NCBI RefSeq assembly: GCF_010894455.1
Contig: NZ_JAAIXY010000004.1
Location: 248,001 to 312,000, forward strand
DNA: 64,000 nucleotides
Origin: Myxococcus eversor
GTDB lineage: Bacteria; Myxococcota; Myxococcia; Myxococcales; Myxococcaceae
Direction of reading: 5' to 3'
Part shown: positions 46,819 to 55,240 of the stretch, piece after piece
Position numbering within the stretch: position 1 is the first letter of the stretch
Layout of the letters: the number at the start of each line of letters is the position of its first letter
Program-made: the position numbers and the translations under genes
The notes under the pieces: model-generated
What the model saw: only the letters and a program-made list of their open reading frames with translations
Told to the model about the DNA's origin: nothing
Databases searched by the model: none

Positions 46819-46882
46819 CGCGAAGCCGAGCCTGGGCCCGTCGTCGGTTGCCTCCCTCCCCGGACTCCGTTAGGGGAGGGGG

Positions 46883-47887
46883 ATGGCGCCACGCATCGGT
46901 TCGCTCTGGGACTCGGTGGGAAACACTCCGTTGCTTCGCATCGGCTCGCTCAGCCGCATCACTGGCTGCGAGATTCTGGGCAAGGCGGAGTTCATGAACC
47001 CCGGCGGCAGCATCAAGGACCGCGCCGCCAAGGGGATGATTCGCCGCGCGGAGGAGCAGGGACTCCTGAAGCCGGGCGGCACCATCGTCGAGGGCACCGC
47101 GGGCAACACGGGCATTGGCCTGGGGCTGCTGGGCCGCGAGCGCGGCTACCGCGTCGTGGTGACGATGCCGGACAACCAGGCGCGCGAGAAGTACGAGCTG
47201 CTGGAGGCCATGGGCGTGGAGGTCCGCAAGGTGCCGCCCGTGCCCTTCGCCAACCCCGGCCACTTCTTCCACCAGGCCCGCGCCCTGTCCGAGCAGCATG
47301 GCTGGTTCTGGGCCAACCAGTTCGAGAACACGGCCAACGGCGACTTCCACTACGAGACGACGGGGCCCGAAATCTGGGAGCAGTGCGAGGGCCGCGTGGA
47401 CGTCGTTGTCATCTCCGTGGGCAGCGGCGGGACGATGTCCGGCGTCAGCCGCTTCCTCAAGGAGCAGAGCCCCGCGCTGCGCGTGGTGCTCGTGGACCCG
47501 CCGGGCTCCGGGCTCTACAGCTACGTGCGCGAGGGGAAGCTGGAGTCGTCGGGCTCGTCCATCACCGAGGGCATCGGCATCATGCGGCTCACCGCCAACT
47601 TCCAGGCCTCGCGCGTGGACGAGGCGATGCACCTGGGCGATGGGGAGATGCTGGACACGCTCTACCACCTGGCCCGCGAGGACGCGCTCGTGGTGGGCAC
47701 GTCGGCCGCCCTCAACGTGCGCGCCGCATATGAGGTCGCCCGTCAGCACGCCGGCTCGGGCCTGCGCATCGTCACCTTCCTGTGTGACCACGGCAGCCGC
47801 TACGCCTCCAAGGTCTTCAACGCGGAGTTCCTCGCGTCGAAGCAGCTCCACGTGAAGCCGCTGCCCGGAGTCTCCGCCGCGCGCTGA
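46883..47887 (+). CDS. Cysteine synthase-like PLP-dependent enzyme
   Basis: A 334-residue fold-type II PLP enzyme with the cofactor lysine in NPGGSIKDRAAK, the substrate loop TAGNTGIGLG and the phosphate-binding VGSGGTMSG. It resembles O-acetylserine sulfhydrylases with the NGDFHYETTGPEIWEQ block. The C-terminus FLCDHGSRYASKVFN is like the cystathionine beta-synthase/cysteine synthase 2 branch, so the physiological acceptor is uncertain. Strong ribosome site (GGGGAGGGGG) before the ATG. It has its own hairpin terminator. Confidence 0.85.
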   Translation: MAPRIGSLWDSVGNTPLLRIGSLSRITGCEILGKAEFMNPGGSIKDRAAKGMIRRAEEQGLLKPGGTIVEGTAGNTGIGLGLLGRERGYRVVVTMPDNQAREKYELLEAMGVEVRKVPPVPFANPGHFFHQARALSEQHGWFWANQFENTANGDFHYETTGPEIWEQCEGRVDVVVISVGSGGTMSGVSRFLKEQSPALRVVLVDPPGSGLYSYVREGKLESSGSSITEGIGIMRLTANFQASRVDEAMHLGDGEMLDTLYHLAREDALVVGTSAALNVRAAYEVARQHAGSGLRIVTFLCDHGSRYASKVFNAEFLASKQLHVKPLPGVSAAR

Positions 47888-47894
47888 TTGGCTC

Positions 47895-47935
47895 GCACGA
47901 CGCGGCGCCCGTCCTCGCTTCCGCGCCCGTCGTGC
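47895..47935 (+). terminator. Hairpin terminator of the cysteine synthase-like gene
   Basis: Stem GCACGAC / GTCGTGC, continued inside by GGCGC / GCGCC with a mismatch, 8 bp after the stop codon. Confidence 0.6.
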
Positions 47936-47988
47936 AGTCCGCGCCGAAAATACGGACCCCGGCACAAGCCCGTGCAGGGGGCTCCCAA

Positions 47989-48009
47989 CTGTCCGACAGG
48001 ACTGGACAG
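47989..48009. promoter_or_regulatory. Dyad upstream of the chitinase gene
   Basis: Inverted repeat CTGTCC-N9-GGACAG about 110 bp before the chitinase ATG, a possible operator. The motif TGGA-N6-GTTGTTGC follows at 48025-48042 and is shared with the gene at 50446. Confidence 0.35.
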
Positions 48010-48119
48010 AGTTCCTTCGATTTCTGGAAAAACTGTTGTTGCGGGTTTAGGGCGACGCTACAGGTGCGCGACCCATCCGCCTCCGTTCTGGGGGCGGGGG
48101 CTCACCTCATGGAGTCCGC

Positions 48120-49541
48120 ATGTCGCGCATGGTGTTGCCGTTGAGAGCCCTGGTGTTGGAGGCCGCGCTGGCGGCCATGGTGCTGGCCTGTTCCGGGGCG
48201 CCGGACGTGGAGTCAACCGCCGACGAGCCGCTGGCGCGGCAAGAGGGCGCGGCGCTGGCGACGCGCGTGGTCGGCTACTTCCCGACGTGGGCGGGTGACG
48301 TCAACGCCATCCCCTACGACAGGCTCACGCACATCAACTACGCCTTCGTGGTGCCCACCGCGCAGGGTGGGTTGACGGGCCCGAGCGGGACGGACGCGCG
48401 GCTGCGTTCGCTCGTCACCGCCGCGCATGCGCGAGGCGTGAAGGTGCTCATCGCCGTGGGCGGGTGGAACGACGGCAACGACAGCGGCTTCGAGTCGCTC
48501 GCGGCGAACGCGGGCACGCGCACGGCCTTCGTGAACAACCTGGTCAACTACGTCAACGCGGCGGGGCTGGACGGCGTGGACATCGACTGGGAGTACCCGG
48601 ACCCGGGCGCCTCCGCGCAGAACTTCGCGGCGCTCATCCGCGAGCTGGGCGCGGCGATGCGCTCGCGCGGCAAGCTGCTCACCGCCGCGGTGGTGGCCAA
48701 CGGCTACTACGGCGAGGGCATCCCCACCTCGACGTTCGCCGACTTCGACTTCCTCAACATCATGGCGTACGACGGCGGGCAGCCGCATTCGACGTATGAC
48801 TACGCCGTCCAGTCGCTCAACTACTGGAAGGGGCGGGGCCTGCCGGCGTCGAAGGCTGTCCTGGGCGTGCCGTTCTACGGGCGCTCGCCGTCGTCGTACG
48901 TGGGCTACGCGGACCTCGTCGCGCGCGACTCGCAGGCGCCGTACAAGGACAACGTCGGTGACGTCTATTACAACGGCATCGCCACCATCCAGGCCAAGAC
49001 GCGGCTGGGGCTCCAGCAGGGCGGCGGGGTGATGATCTGGGAGCTGACCCAGGACACGCGCACCGACACCTCGCTGCTGCTCGCCATCTTCAACGCGGCG
49101 CAGGGCGGCGGTGGCGCCACCCGCTACCGCATCATCAACAAGAGCTCCGGCCGCTGCCTGGACATCAACGGGCCCAGCACCGCGGACGGGGCGAGCATCC
49201 ACCAGTGGGCGTGCCACGCCGGTGCCAGCCAGCAGTGGGTGCTGGAGCCCACCGACAGCGGCTTTGTCCGCATCGTGTCGCAGTACAGCGGCAAGGTGCT
49301 GGACGTGCGCGACGTCAGCACCGCGGACGGGGCGGCGCTGCAGCAGTGGACCTGGTCCAACGGTGGCAACCAGCAGTTCCGCACCGTGGCGACGACCGGC
49401 GGGTTCCACCGCATCGAGGCGCGACACAGCGGCAAGGTGCTCGACGTGGCGAGCTGTGGGACGAGCGGCAACGGCACCGTCATCCAGCAGTGGACCTGGT
49501 CCAACAACGACTGCCAGCAGTTCCGGCTGGAGGCCTGGTAG
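48120..49541 (+). CDS. GH18 chitinase with C-terminal ricin-type lectin, lipoprotein signal
   Basis: A 473-residue secreted chitinase. The signal ends in MVLACSG (lipobox C24). The GH18 barrel (about 47-325) has RVVGYFPTWAG, the strand KVLIAVGGWN and the catalytic DGVDIDWEYPDPG (general acid E about 158). A Gly-rich joint leads to a ricin B-type beta-trefoil (340-473) with three Q-x-W/F repeats (SQQWVLEP, NQQFRTV, CQQFRLEAW). It hydrolyses chitin; the lectin should bind glycan. Fits fungal prey or chitin use. Confidence 0.95.
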   Translation: MSRMVLPLRALVLEAALAAMVLACSGAPDVESTADEPLARQEGAALATRVVGYFPTWAGDVNAIPYDRLTHINYAFVVPTAQGGLTGPSGTDARLRSLVTAAHARGVKVLIAVGGWNDGNDSGFESLAANAGTRTAFVNNLVNYVNAAGLDGVDIDWEYPDPGASAQNFAALIRELGAAMRSRGKLLTAAVVANGYYGEGIPTSTFADFDFLNIMAYDGGQPHSTYDYAVQSLNYWKGRGLPASKAVLGVPFYGRSPSSYVGYADLVARDSQAPYKDNVGDVYYNGIATIQAKTRLGLQQGGGVMIWELTQDTRTDTSLLLAIFNAAQGGGGATRYRIINKSSGRCLDINGPSTADGASIHQWACHAGASQQWVLEPTDSGFVRIVSQYSGKVLDVRDVSTADGAALQQWTWSNGGNQQFRTVATTGGFHRIEARHSGKVLDVASCGTSGNGTVIQQWTWSNNDCQQFRLEAW

Positions 49542-49563
49542 CGAGCGGCCTTCCGTCGTCGCC

Positions 49564-50232
49564 TCAGTGAGGGGCGGAGAAGCGCCCGGGCTCCAGCGTC
49601 ATGGCGCTCGGGCGCGTCTTGCGGAAGAGGTAGTAGTCGGCGGGGCGCTCCCAGTGGGATGAGCCCGGTGCGTCGCGCGCGGCGGGGCCCCGGGGAGGAA
49701 TCTTCGGGACGAGGTACGCGGAGAGCTCCTGGTCGCTGAAGGTGAACGTCCCGCGCTGCTCCTTCACCACGGCGATGAGCTCTAGATTTTCCTCGGCGGC
49801 GGCCTCGGCCGCGTCGCCATGGTGGTCATTCGTCACCAGCAGGCCGCCGACCTTCAGGTACTTCCCACAGGCGCGCGAGATGCCTCCGGCATACAGCGCC
49901 AGCAGCAGGTCGAAGCTCTCCTCCAGCGCGGGGATGGGCTGGAGGTAGTCCTGCGCGACGAAGCGCACGGAGGCCTTCTGCTCGTACTTCTGACGGGAGC
50001 CAATCTTCCTCAGCACACCGTCCTTGTTGGCGAAGAAGCCCTGCGCCAGGTCGTTCCGGTCCACGTAGACGACGTTCTGGAAGAAGAACGACGGGGTGAT
50101 GTGCACGAAGCACCCCGGATACAGCACCGAGTCCACCGCCACGAAGCGCTCGCGGAGCAGCTCGAAGAGACCCGCGCGCTCGAGCTGATGATCAACCACG
50201 AAGCCCTGGTAGATCTCCTCGACTCTCTCCAT
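49564..50232 (-). CDS. Uncharacterised protein, possibly a Rossmann methyltransferase-like fold
   Basis: A 222-residue cytoplasmic protein. VDSVLYPGCFVHITPSFFFQ, VVYVDRNDLAQ, FDLLLALYAGGI and VGGLLVTNDHHGD follow the beta-strand order of SAM-dependent methyltransferases, with YPGC in place of the usual GxGxG. The C-terminus (WERPADYYLFRKT) also fits that fold. The non-canonical SAM loop means that activity is unproven. Single gene, convergent with the chitinase gene. Confidence 0.6.
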   Translation of the reverse strand: MERVEEIYQGFVVDHQLERAGLFELLRERFVAVDSVLYPGCFVHITPSFFFQNVVYVDRNDLAQGFFANKDGVLRKIGSRQKYEQKASVRFVAQDYLQPIPALEESFDLLLALYAGGISRACGKYLKVGGLLVTNDHHGDAAEAAAEENLELIAVVKEQRGTFTFSDQELSAYLVPKIPPRGPAARDAPGSSHWERPADYYLFRKTRPSAMTLEPGRFSAPH

Positions 50233-50320
50233 TTCCTGGATTTGAGCCGGTTTCCTGGCTGCCGTACAACTTTGGGCCCTCTCACGGGCGGAGAGGCGCT
50301 GTAGCGCGGAAAGTCACAGT

Positions 50321-50338
50321 TGGAGTGAGAGTTGTTGC
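50321..50338 (+). promoter_or_regulatory. TGGA-N6-GTTGTTGC motif, second copy
   Basis: The same 12 fixed bases at the same spacing occur upstream of the chitinase gene (48025-48042). Here they are 108 bp before a lipoprotein start. Possibly a shared promoter or regulator site; too few copies to be sure. Confidence 0.3.
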
Positions 50339-50445
50339 CTGGGAGGACACATCCTCGCGGTGCGTGTGTGTTTTCTCCGTGTGCTGGTCCTGGCCTGGGG
50401 GGTGCATCTTGGGAAGTCGCTGAAAATCCCCTGGAGGCGACATCC

Positions 50446-52239
50446 ATGAAGAAGTGGTCCCCGAAGAAGGCCCTGGGCTTGAAGTGGGCTGGGTCCGGTG
50501 TGCTCGCGGTCGCGTTGTGCATGACGGGTTGTGGTGGCGAGGCGCTGGAGAGCCCGGCTCCCCTGGAGGCCCGGCCCCAGGCGGCGGTGGCGGAGCCGAC
50601 GCCCTCCACGAAGCCGACGCCCATCATCCAGTCGATGGACGTGGTGGCGCAGGACGACGTGCTGGGTTCCCAGACGCGCAGCCTGGTGAGGGTGAAGCTC
50701 GCCCAGAATCAGCAGGGTCTCTTCACCGAGGTCCCCGTGGTGTCCGACACGGGCAAGCCGGTGGTGCTCAGGGACCAGGGCAAGGACGGCGACGAGCAGG
50801 CGGGCGACGGGGTGTTCTCCGCCTTCGCCGAGGTCGACCTCGACCTGCACCGCAGGACGCAGGACCGCATCACCGCCGCGCAGCGCCAGCAGCCCAACGA
50901 GCCGCTGACGTTCGCCGTCTTCAACAACCGCGAGCTGGTGGAGGAGCGCCCGGTGGTGGCGTTGTCGTCGAGCGTCTTCAGGCCGCGCGTGCCCATCCCC
51001 GTGACGCCCGTGGGCCTGCTCAGCGACGTGAGGCCGGCCCAGTCGCTCATCATCACCCATCCGAACGTCGTCAATGACCCGACGCGCACGTATGACCCGT
51101 GCTCGAACTCCGGCAACCCGAACGGGGTGTGGACGTTCAACCACCTGATGACGGAGATGGCGAGCACGTTCGTGACGCCGTCGGCCCTCACCGAGCAGTG
51201 GCTGCTGCAGTGGAACGCGAACCAGACGCTCAACGGGTGGACCGTCCCGGGGCGCGGACAGGTGATGAATCGCATCCTGAATCCGTGGCCGAAAGTCGCC
51301 GGCACGCTCGACATGACGAAGTCGGCGTTCAAGCTGGTGGCCATCTTCAACCGGTTGGACCTGGGCAAGGGCAATGGCCCGGTCGGCTACGGCGGCTCCA
51401 GCGGCGGTGGTGAGCTGCGCTTCGTCTTCGCCGCGGTGGACAAGAGCGCGGGCTGCGCCATCCGGCCGCTGCTGGTCATCTTCGAGTACGGCGTGCCCAT
51501 CAACGGCTGCCTCAACGTGAAGAGCTGGGCGCAGCAGTGGATGGCGCTGTCGAACCCGCTGATGGTGCTGGGCAGCCCGACCTACAACGCGGCGCTCCAG
51601 GCGCTCACGGAGCAGGTCGTCGTCGCGGGCGCGGCGCCCACCAAGCCCAACGGCAACGCCATCAACCAGATTCGCACCAACGACTTCATGCTCTCCTCGC
51701 CCTGGGAGCTGCGGGAGTTCCACCTGTTCGACACGGGCGCGACGCCGAACTTCCTGTCGGAGACCACGGTGGCGCTGACCCCGGGAGACCCGCGCAACAA
51801 CACCACCCTCTTCCGGGACTTCGTGAACACGAACCAGGCGGCCATCCTCGCCAACACCTACGGCGTGCCGACCACCTTCGCGAGCGTGAACTTCCTGGGC
51901 GCCAACCCGCGCGTCCCGACGCCGGCCACCACGTTCTGGCGGGCCGCCGGCATCGTGAACAACACCGCGCGGCACAAGTTCTCGCTCAACACGTGCAACG
52001 GCTGCCACGCGCGCGAGACGAACACGTTCTTCACGCACATTGGCGAGACGGGCGGACTGTCGCCCTTCCTGTCCACGGGCATGATCAACCCGCTCACGCC
52101 CTTCAACGTGGCGGACCCGGTGGACGGCACGGTGCGCCCGTTCTTCGAAATCCGGGACCGCGCGCAGCACCTGGACTCCACCGCGAACCAGTCCTGCCTC
52201 ACCCGCGCGTTCGACGTGCGCGCGCTCGCGGTGCACTGA
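50446..52239 (+). CDS. Large lipoprotein with a CxxCH motif
   Basis: A 597-residue protein with lipoprotein signal VLAVALCMTGCGGE. Residues 55-190 resemble an Ig-like 'choice-of-anchor X' region (VVLRDQGKDGDEQAGDGVFS). The rest matches no domain I know. It has many aromatic residues and conserved-looking NRLDLGKGNGPVGYGGSSGG and REFHLFDTG. NTCNGCHARET near residue 520 is a single c-type haem attachment motif (CxxCH). If haem is attached, this is an electron-transfer or oxidase-type surface protein; a chance CxxCH is possible. The GGAGG 7-8 nt before the ATG fixes the start. Confidence 0.7.
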   Translation: MKKWSPKKALGLKWAGSGVLAVALCMTGCGGEALESPAPLEARPQAAVAEPTPSTKPTPIIQSMDVVAQDDVLGSQTRSLVRVKLAQNQQGLFTEVPVVSDTGKPVVLRDQGKDGDEQAGDGVFSAFAEVDLDLHRRTQDRITAAQRQQPNEPLTFAVFNNRELVEERPVVALSSSVFRPRVPIPVTPVGLLSDVRPAQSLIITHPNVVNDPTRTYDPCSNSGNPNGVWTFNHLMTEMASTFVTPSALTEQWLLQWNANQTLNGWTVPGRGQVMNRILNPWPKVAGTLDMTKSAFKLVAIFNRLDLGKGNGPVGYGGSSGGGELRFVFAAVDKSAGCAIRPLLVIFEYGVPINGCLNVKSWAQQWMALSNPLMVLGSPTYNAALQALTEQVVVAGAAPTKPNGNAINQIRTNDFMLSSPWELREFHLFDTGATPNFLSETTVALTPGDPRNNTTLFRDFVNTNQAAILANTYGVPTTFASVNFLGANPRVPTPATTFWRAAGIVNNTARHKFSLNTCNGCHARETNTFFTHIGETGGLSPFLSTGMINPLTPFNVADPVDGTVRPFFEIRDRAQHLDSTANQSCLTRAFDVRALAVH

Positions 52240-52253
52240 CGTCGTGAAGCACG

Positions 52254-52278
52254 GGTCCGGGGGGACATGCCCCGGGCC
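52254..52278 (+). terminator. Hairpin terminator after the CxxCH lipoprotein
   Basis: Stem GGTCCGGGG / CCCCGGGCC (one T-G pair) with a 7-nt loop, 15 bp after the stop codon. Confidence 0.55.
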
Positions 52279-52360
52279 TGCACGAATTCCGCACAAACAT
52301 GCCTCATGAAGCGCACGGGCTGGCCATCCGGGTTGCACACCGGGGGGCCAGTCTGTGTCC

Positions 52361-53671
52361 ATGAACCTTCCCGTTTCCGCGCCGCGTCCTCAGAGGACGT
52401 CCGATGGCCCCATCCGAGGGGCCTTCCGGTGGCTGGTCGCCCACCACGTCTTCGGCAGTCTCTTCATCGTCGTCTTCGCGACGGCGGTGATTGCCGGCCA
52501 GGTGGCGGACCGCACGGACTTCGCCACCTCGGAGCTGGCTGCCGGCGTGGAGGACCGGTGGGGCGCGCCCGTCGTCCAGCCCGCGCCTTCGCTGCGCTAC
52601 GTGCACAGCGGCACCATCTTCACCGAGCTGAAGCCCCTGGCCTTCGACCGTCAGCACGTGGAGGTGCTGGCGAAGATGAACTATCGCAAGCGCGGCCTGC
52701 GCTACTTCTCCGGCTTCGACTTCAACCTGGGCGCCGAGTACGCGGTCGTCAATCGCGAGGGCCATGACATCGACGTGGCGTTCATCTTCCCCATGGAGAT
52801 GAACAAGTCGCAGGTGCTGCTGTCGGAGCTCCAGTTCCTCGTCGATGGCCAGGAGTCCAGTCTGGATTTGGGCGAGTCCGGCAACCGGCTGGTGTGGACG
52901 GGCCGCATCGCGAAGGGCGCCACGGCCCGCTTCGTCATCCGCTACCGGGCGCGGGGGCTCGACTCCTTCGTCTACAAGCTGGACCCGAACCTCTCCGCGA
53001 GAGATGTCCGCCTGCACTTCGCCGTGGAGGGAGGCGACAACTTCGACTATCCGTCGGGCGTGCTGTCCGCCTCGTCCGTGCAGACGGGCAGCGACGCCGT
53101 CACCCTGGACTGGGCCTTCCAGTCCCTGGAGTCCGGCGTCAACCTGGGCGTCATCCTGCCCTCGGAGAAGACGTTCGACTCCATGGTGTCCCGCATGGCG
53201 GGGCGCGCGTGGGTGCCCTTCCTCGCGCTGGTGGCGCTGCTCGCGGCGCTGGGGCTGCGGCACAAGCGACAGCTCGCCCTGCATGAGTCGTATCTGCTGG
53301 CCGCCGTGTACGGCTTCTTCTTCGTGCTGCTGGCGTACCTGGCCGCCTTCATGAACTTCTACGTGGCCTATGTCCTCAGCGCGCTGGGGCTCGGCGCGGC
53401 CGTGGTGGCCTACGCGCGCTGGCTGTTCCCCAAGGAGCGCACGGTGGTGCTGGCGGGAGTCTGGGCCGCCACGCTGCTGGTGCCCACGGCCGCCGTCATC
53501 CTGGATGGCTACACGGGCCTCATCTACACGCTGGAGATCCTCGCGGGCCTGCTCGGGCTGATGGTCCTCTCCACCCGCACCGGTGTGCGGGCCTTCCTCT
53601 CGGATTTGTCGCAGACCGGCGGCGCTCCTCGCGCGGCCGTCGCCACCCCTGTCACCCCGGAAGCGAGCTGA
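52361..53671 (+). CDS. CreD-like inner-membrane protein
   Basis: A 436-residue protein. One helix (about 35-55) is followed by a large extracytoplasmic domain (55-285) and then five to six tightly packed helices to the end (LLAAVYGFFFVLLAYLAAF, VYVAYVLSALGLGAAVV-like, and so on). The order and the C-terminal TM block resemble E. coli CreD. The domain has VAFIFPMEMNKSQVLLSELQ, like the outer region of CreD. A CreC/CreB-like kinase and regulator lie 1.6 kb downstream. ATG at 52361 is chosen; a GTG two codons earlier is possible. Confidence 0.65.
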   Translation: MNLPVSAPRPQRTSDGPIRGAFRWLVAHHVFGSLFIVVFATAVIAGQVADRTDFATSELAAGVEDRWGAPVVQPAPSLRYVHSGTIFTELKPLAFDRQHVEVLAKMNYRKRGLRYFSGFDFNLGAEYAVVNREGHDIDVAFIFPMEMNKSQVLLSELQFLVDGQESSLDLGESGNRLVWTGRIAKGATARFVIRYRARGLDSFVYKLDPNLSARDVRLHFAVEGGDNFDYPSGVLSASSVQTGSDAVTLDWAFQSLESGVNLGVILPSEKTFDSMVSRMAGRAWVPFLALVALLAALGLRHKRQLALHESYLLAAVYGFFFVLLAYLAAFMNFYVAYVLSALGLGAAVVAYARWLFPKERTVVLAGVWAATLLVPTAAVILDGYTGLIYTLEILAGLLGLMVLSTRTGVRAFLSDLSQTGGAPRAAVATPVTPEAS

Positions 53672-53677
53672 GCCACC

Positions 53678-54871
53678 ATGCGGACCCTTTCTCTCGTCAT
53701 CGGATTCCTGCTGCTCGCGCCGGAGGCCCTGGCCACGGGCGCCGCTGTGTCCACGCCTTCTCCCTCGGGCACCGCCACCGTGCCGTTGGACCAGCTCATT
53801 CCCCTGTACACGCAGCGCCAGGCGTACGTGCCTCCGCCCCCCACCGAGGCGCTGGTGAAGAGTCAGCTCAACGCCCGGCTGTCGACGGACGCCCTCCAGG
53901 TGGACGCCAGCTTCCAGGTGGAGGTGCTCGCGGAGGGACGTTGGACGCAGGTGCGTCTGCTCCACCTCGACGCGGACACGTACCCCACCGCGATGCCCAC
54001 GCTGGAGGACGCGACGGTGGGCGTCGTCGATGGCTTCCTGTGCCTGCTCACGCGCAAGGCGGGGCGCCATGACTTCGACGTGGGGCTCACCGTGCGCGCC
54101 TCGGGCAGCGGGCCGGAGCGCCGCGCGCAGCTTCGCTTCGGGCCGGAGGCGTCTCCGGTGCCGCTCCAACTCGATGCGGACACGTCCATCTTCACGCTGA
54201 TGGAGCCGCTGCCGACCTCGGGAGAGGGCTACGCCGTCTATCCCGTGCAGGGCGTGGTGAGGGTGGGGTGGCGTTCCGCCTCGTCGGTGTCGCAGTCGAC
54301 GAAGCCGCAGGTGCGTCCGCCGATGGAGCCGCGCATCGCCGAGGCCACCGCGACGTGGGTGTCCACCCTGGAGGGCCGCGCCTCGCTGCGCGTCAGCTAC
54401 ACGCTGAACCTGGACCGTGAGCAGCCGCTGGAGCTGACGGTGCCGGAAGGACACAAGCTGGAGCGCGTCACGCTCAACGCGGTGCCCATCCCCGTGGAGG
54501 AGGCGACGGACGGTGTGCTGAAGCTGAAGGTCGCTCCGTCGCGACTGGGTGAGACGAGCGGCGCGCTGGAGGTGGTGCTGGCGCGGGAGCTGGGCGTCTT
54601 CCACCTGTCGGGTCGGCTGAAGCTGGCGCTGCCTCGCGTGTCGTGGCCCGTGGCCGAGCTGCGGGCCCGCGCGCACTTCCCCGCGGTGTTCAACTACCGC
54701 CGCGAGGGTGGCAGCCTGGAGCAGGTGGACGCGGCCGACGCCGCGGCCGTGACGGCGAGCGCGCCCCTGCCGGGCAAGGTGCTGCACTTCCGGCAGTACC
54801 TGGTGGCCGCGTCCTCGCCCACGCTGGAGCTGGGCTACTCGGTGGACATCTCCGACAGCTACTTCCGCTGA
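53678..54871 (+). CDS. Exported protein of unknown function
   Basis: A 397-residue protein with a clear signal peptide (MRTLSLVIGFLLLAPEALA). It is beta-rich, with repeated hydrophobic strands and few cysteines, and I recognise no family. It starts 7 bp after the CreD-like gene, so they are co-transcribed and it may be the periplasmic partner. Its 3' end overlaps the convergent yqeY-like gene by 13 bp. Confidence 0.7.
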   Translation: MRTLSLVIGFLLLAPEALATGAAVSTPSPSGTATVPLDQLIPLYTQRQAYVPPPPTEALVKSQLNARLSTDALQVDASFQVEVLAEGRWTQVRLLHLDADTYPTAMPTLEDATVGVVDGFLCLLTRKAGRHDFDVGLTVRASGSGPERRAQLRFGPEASPVPLQLDADTSIFTLMEPLPTSGEGYAVYPVQGVVRVGWRSASSVSQSTKPQVRPPMEPRIAEATATWVSTLEGRASLRVSYTLNLDREQPLELTVPEGHKLERVTLNAVPIPVEEATDGVLKLKVAPSRLGETSGALEVVLARELGVFHLSGRLKLALPRVSWPVAELRARAHFPAVFNYRREGGSLEQVDAADAAAVTASAPLPGKVLHFRQYLVAASSPTLELGYSVDISDSYFR

Positions 54872-55227
54872 AGCTCAAGGAGCACGTCCAGTTGGGCCCT
54901 CAAGACGTTGGCCTCGTCGTTCTTTCCGAGGCTGACGTAGAGGGCCACCGCGTCCCGCCGTTCACGCACTTCGCGTTCGATGATGGCGCTCACTGCTTCG
55001 GGCGTCAGGGCCAGACGGGGCACTTCGCCGCTTCCCAGTCCCTCGGCGCTTCCGGCGATGGTGCCCTCGACGGGCGGTGGCGCCGCCGTGCTCACGTCGG
55101 GAGCCTCCGCGTTGTCGAGGGCCGCCAGCACTTCACGCAGCACGGCCGAGGCGGGGGCGCTCCGGGTGCGAAGCGCGTCCTTCAGCGCGGCGCGAAGCGT
55201 CGTCTTCCACTCCTGCATGGTTCTCAT
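54859..55227 (-). CDS. GatB/YqeY-domain protein
   Basis: A 122-residue small protein that resembles the YqeY family (related to the helical tail of GatB): WKTTLRAALKDALRTRSAPASAVLREVL, then the Ala/Glu-rich helical half with REVRERRDAVALYVSLGKNDEA. Family function is unclear; a link to tRNA or translation is suspected. It is shorter than usual (about 150). The ATG at 55227 has a possible GGTAGG ribosome site. It follows the kinase gene on the same strand by 13 bp. Confidence 0.7.
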   Translation of the reverse strand: MRTMQEWKTTLRAALKDALRTRSAPASAVLREVLAALDNAEAPDVSTAAPPPVEGTIAGSAEGLGSGEVPRLALTPEAVSAIIEREVRERRDAVALYVSLGKNDEANVLRAQLDVLLELQRK

Positions 55228-55240
55228 GGCACGGCCTACC

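Noticed and set aside
48025..48042. TGGA-N7-TTGT as a sigma-54 promoter of the chitinase gene
   Set aside because: The -12 box would read TTGT and the -24 box TGGA, missing the near-invariant C residues; kept only as a shared motif.
49270..49530. Direct repeats that could suggest a CRISPR or tandem array
   Set aside because: They are in-frame repeats of the ricin-type lectin domain (AAGGTGCT-type units coding for GKVLDV), without spacers.
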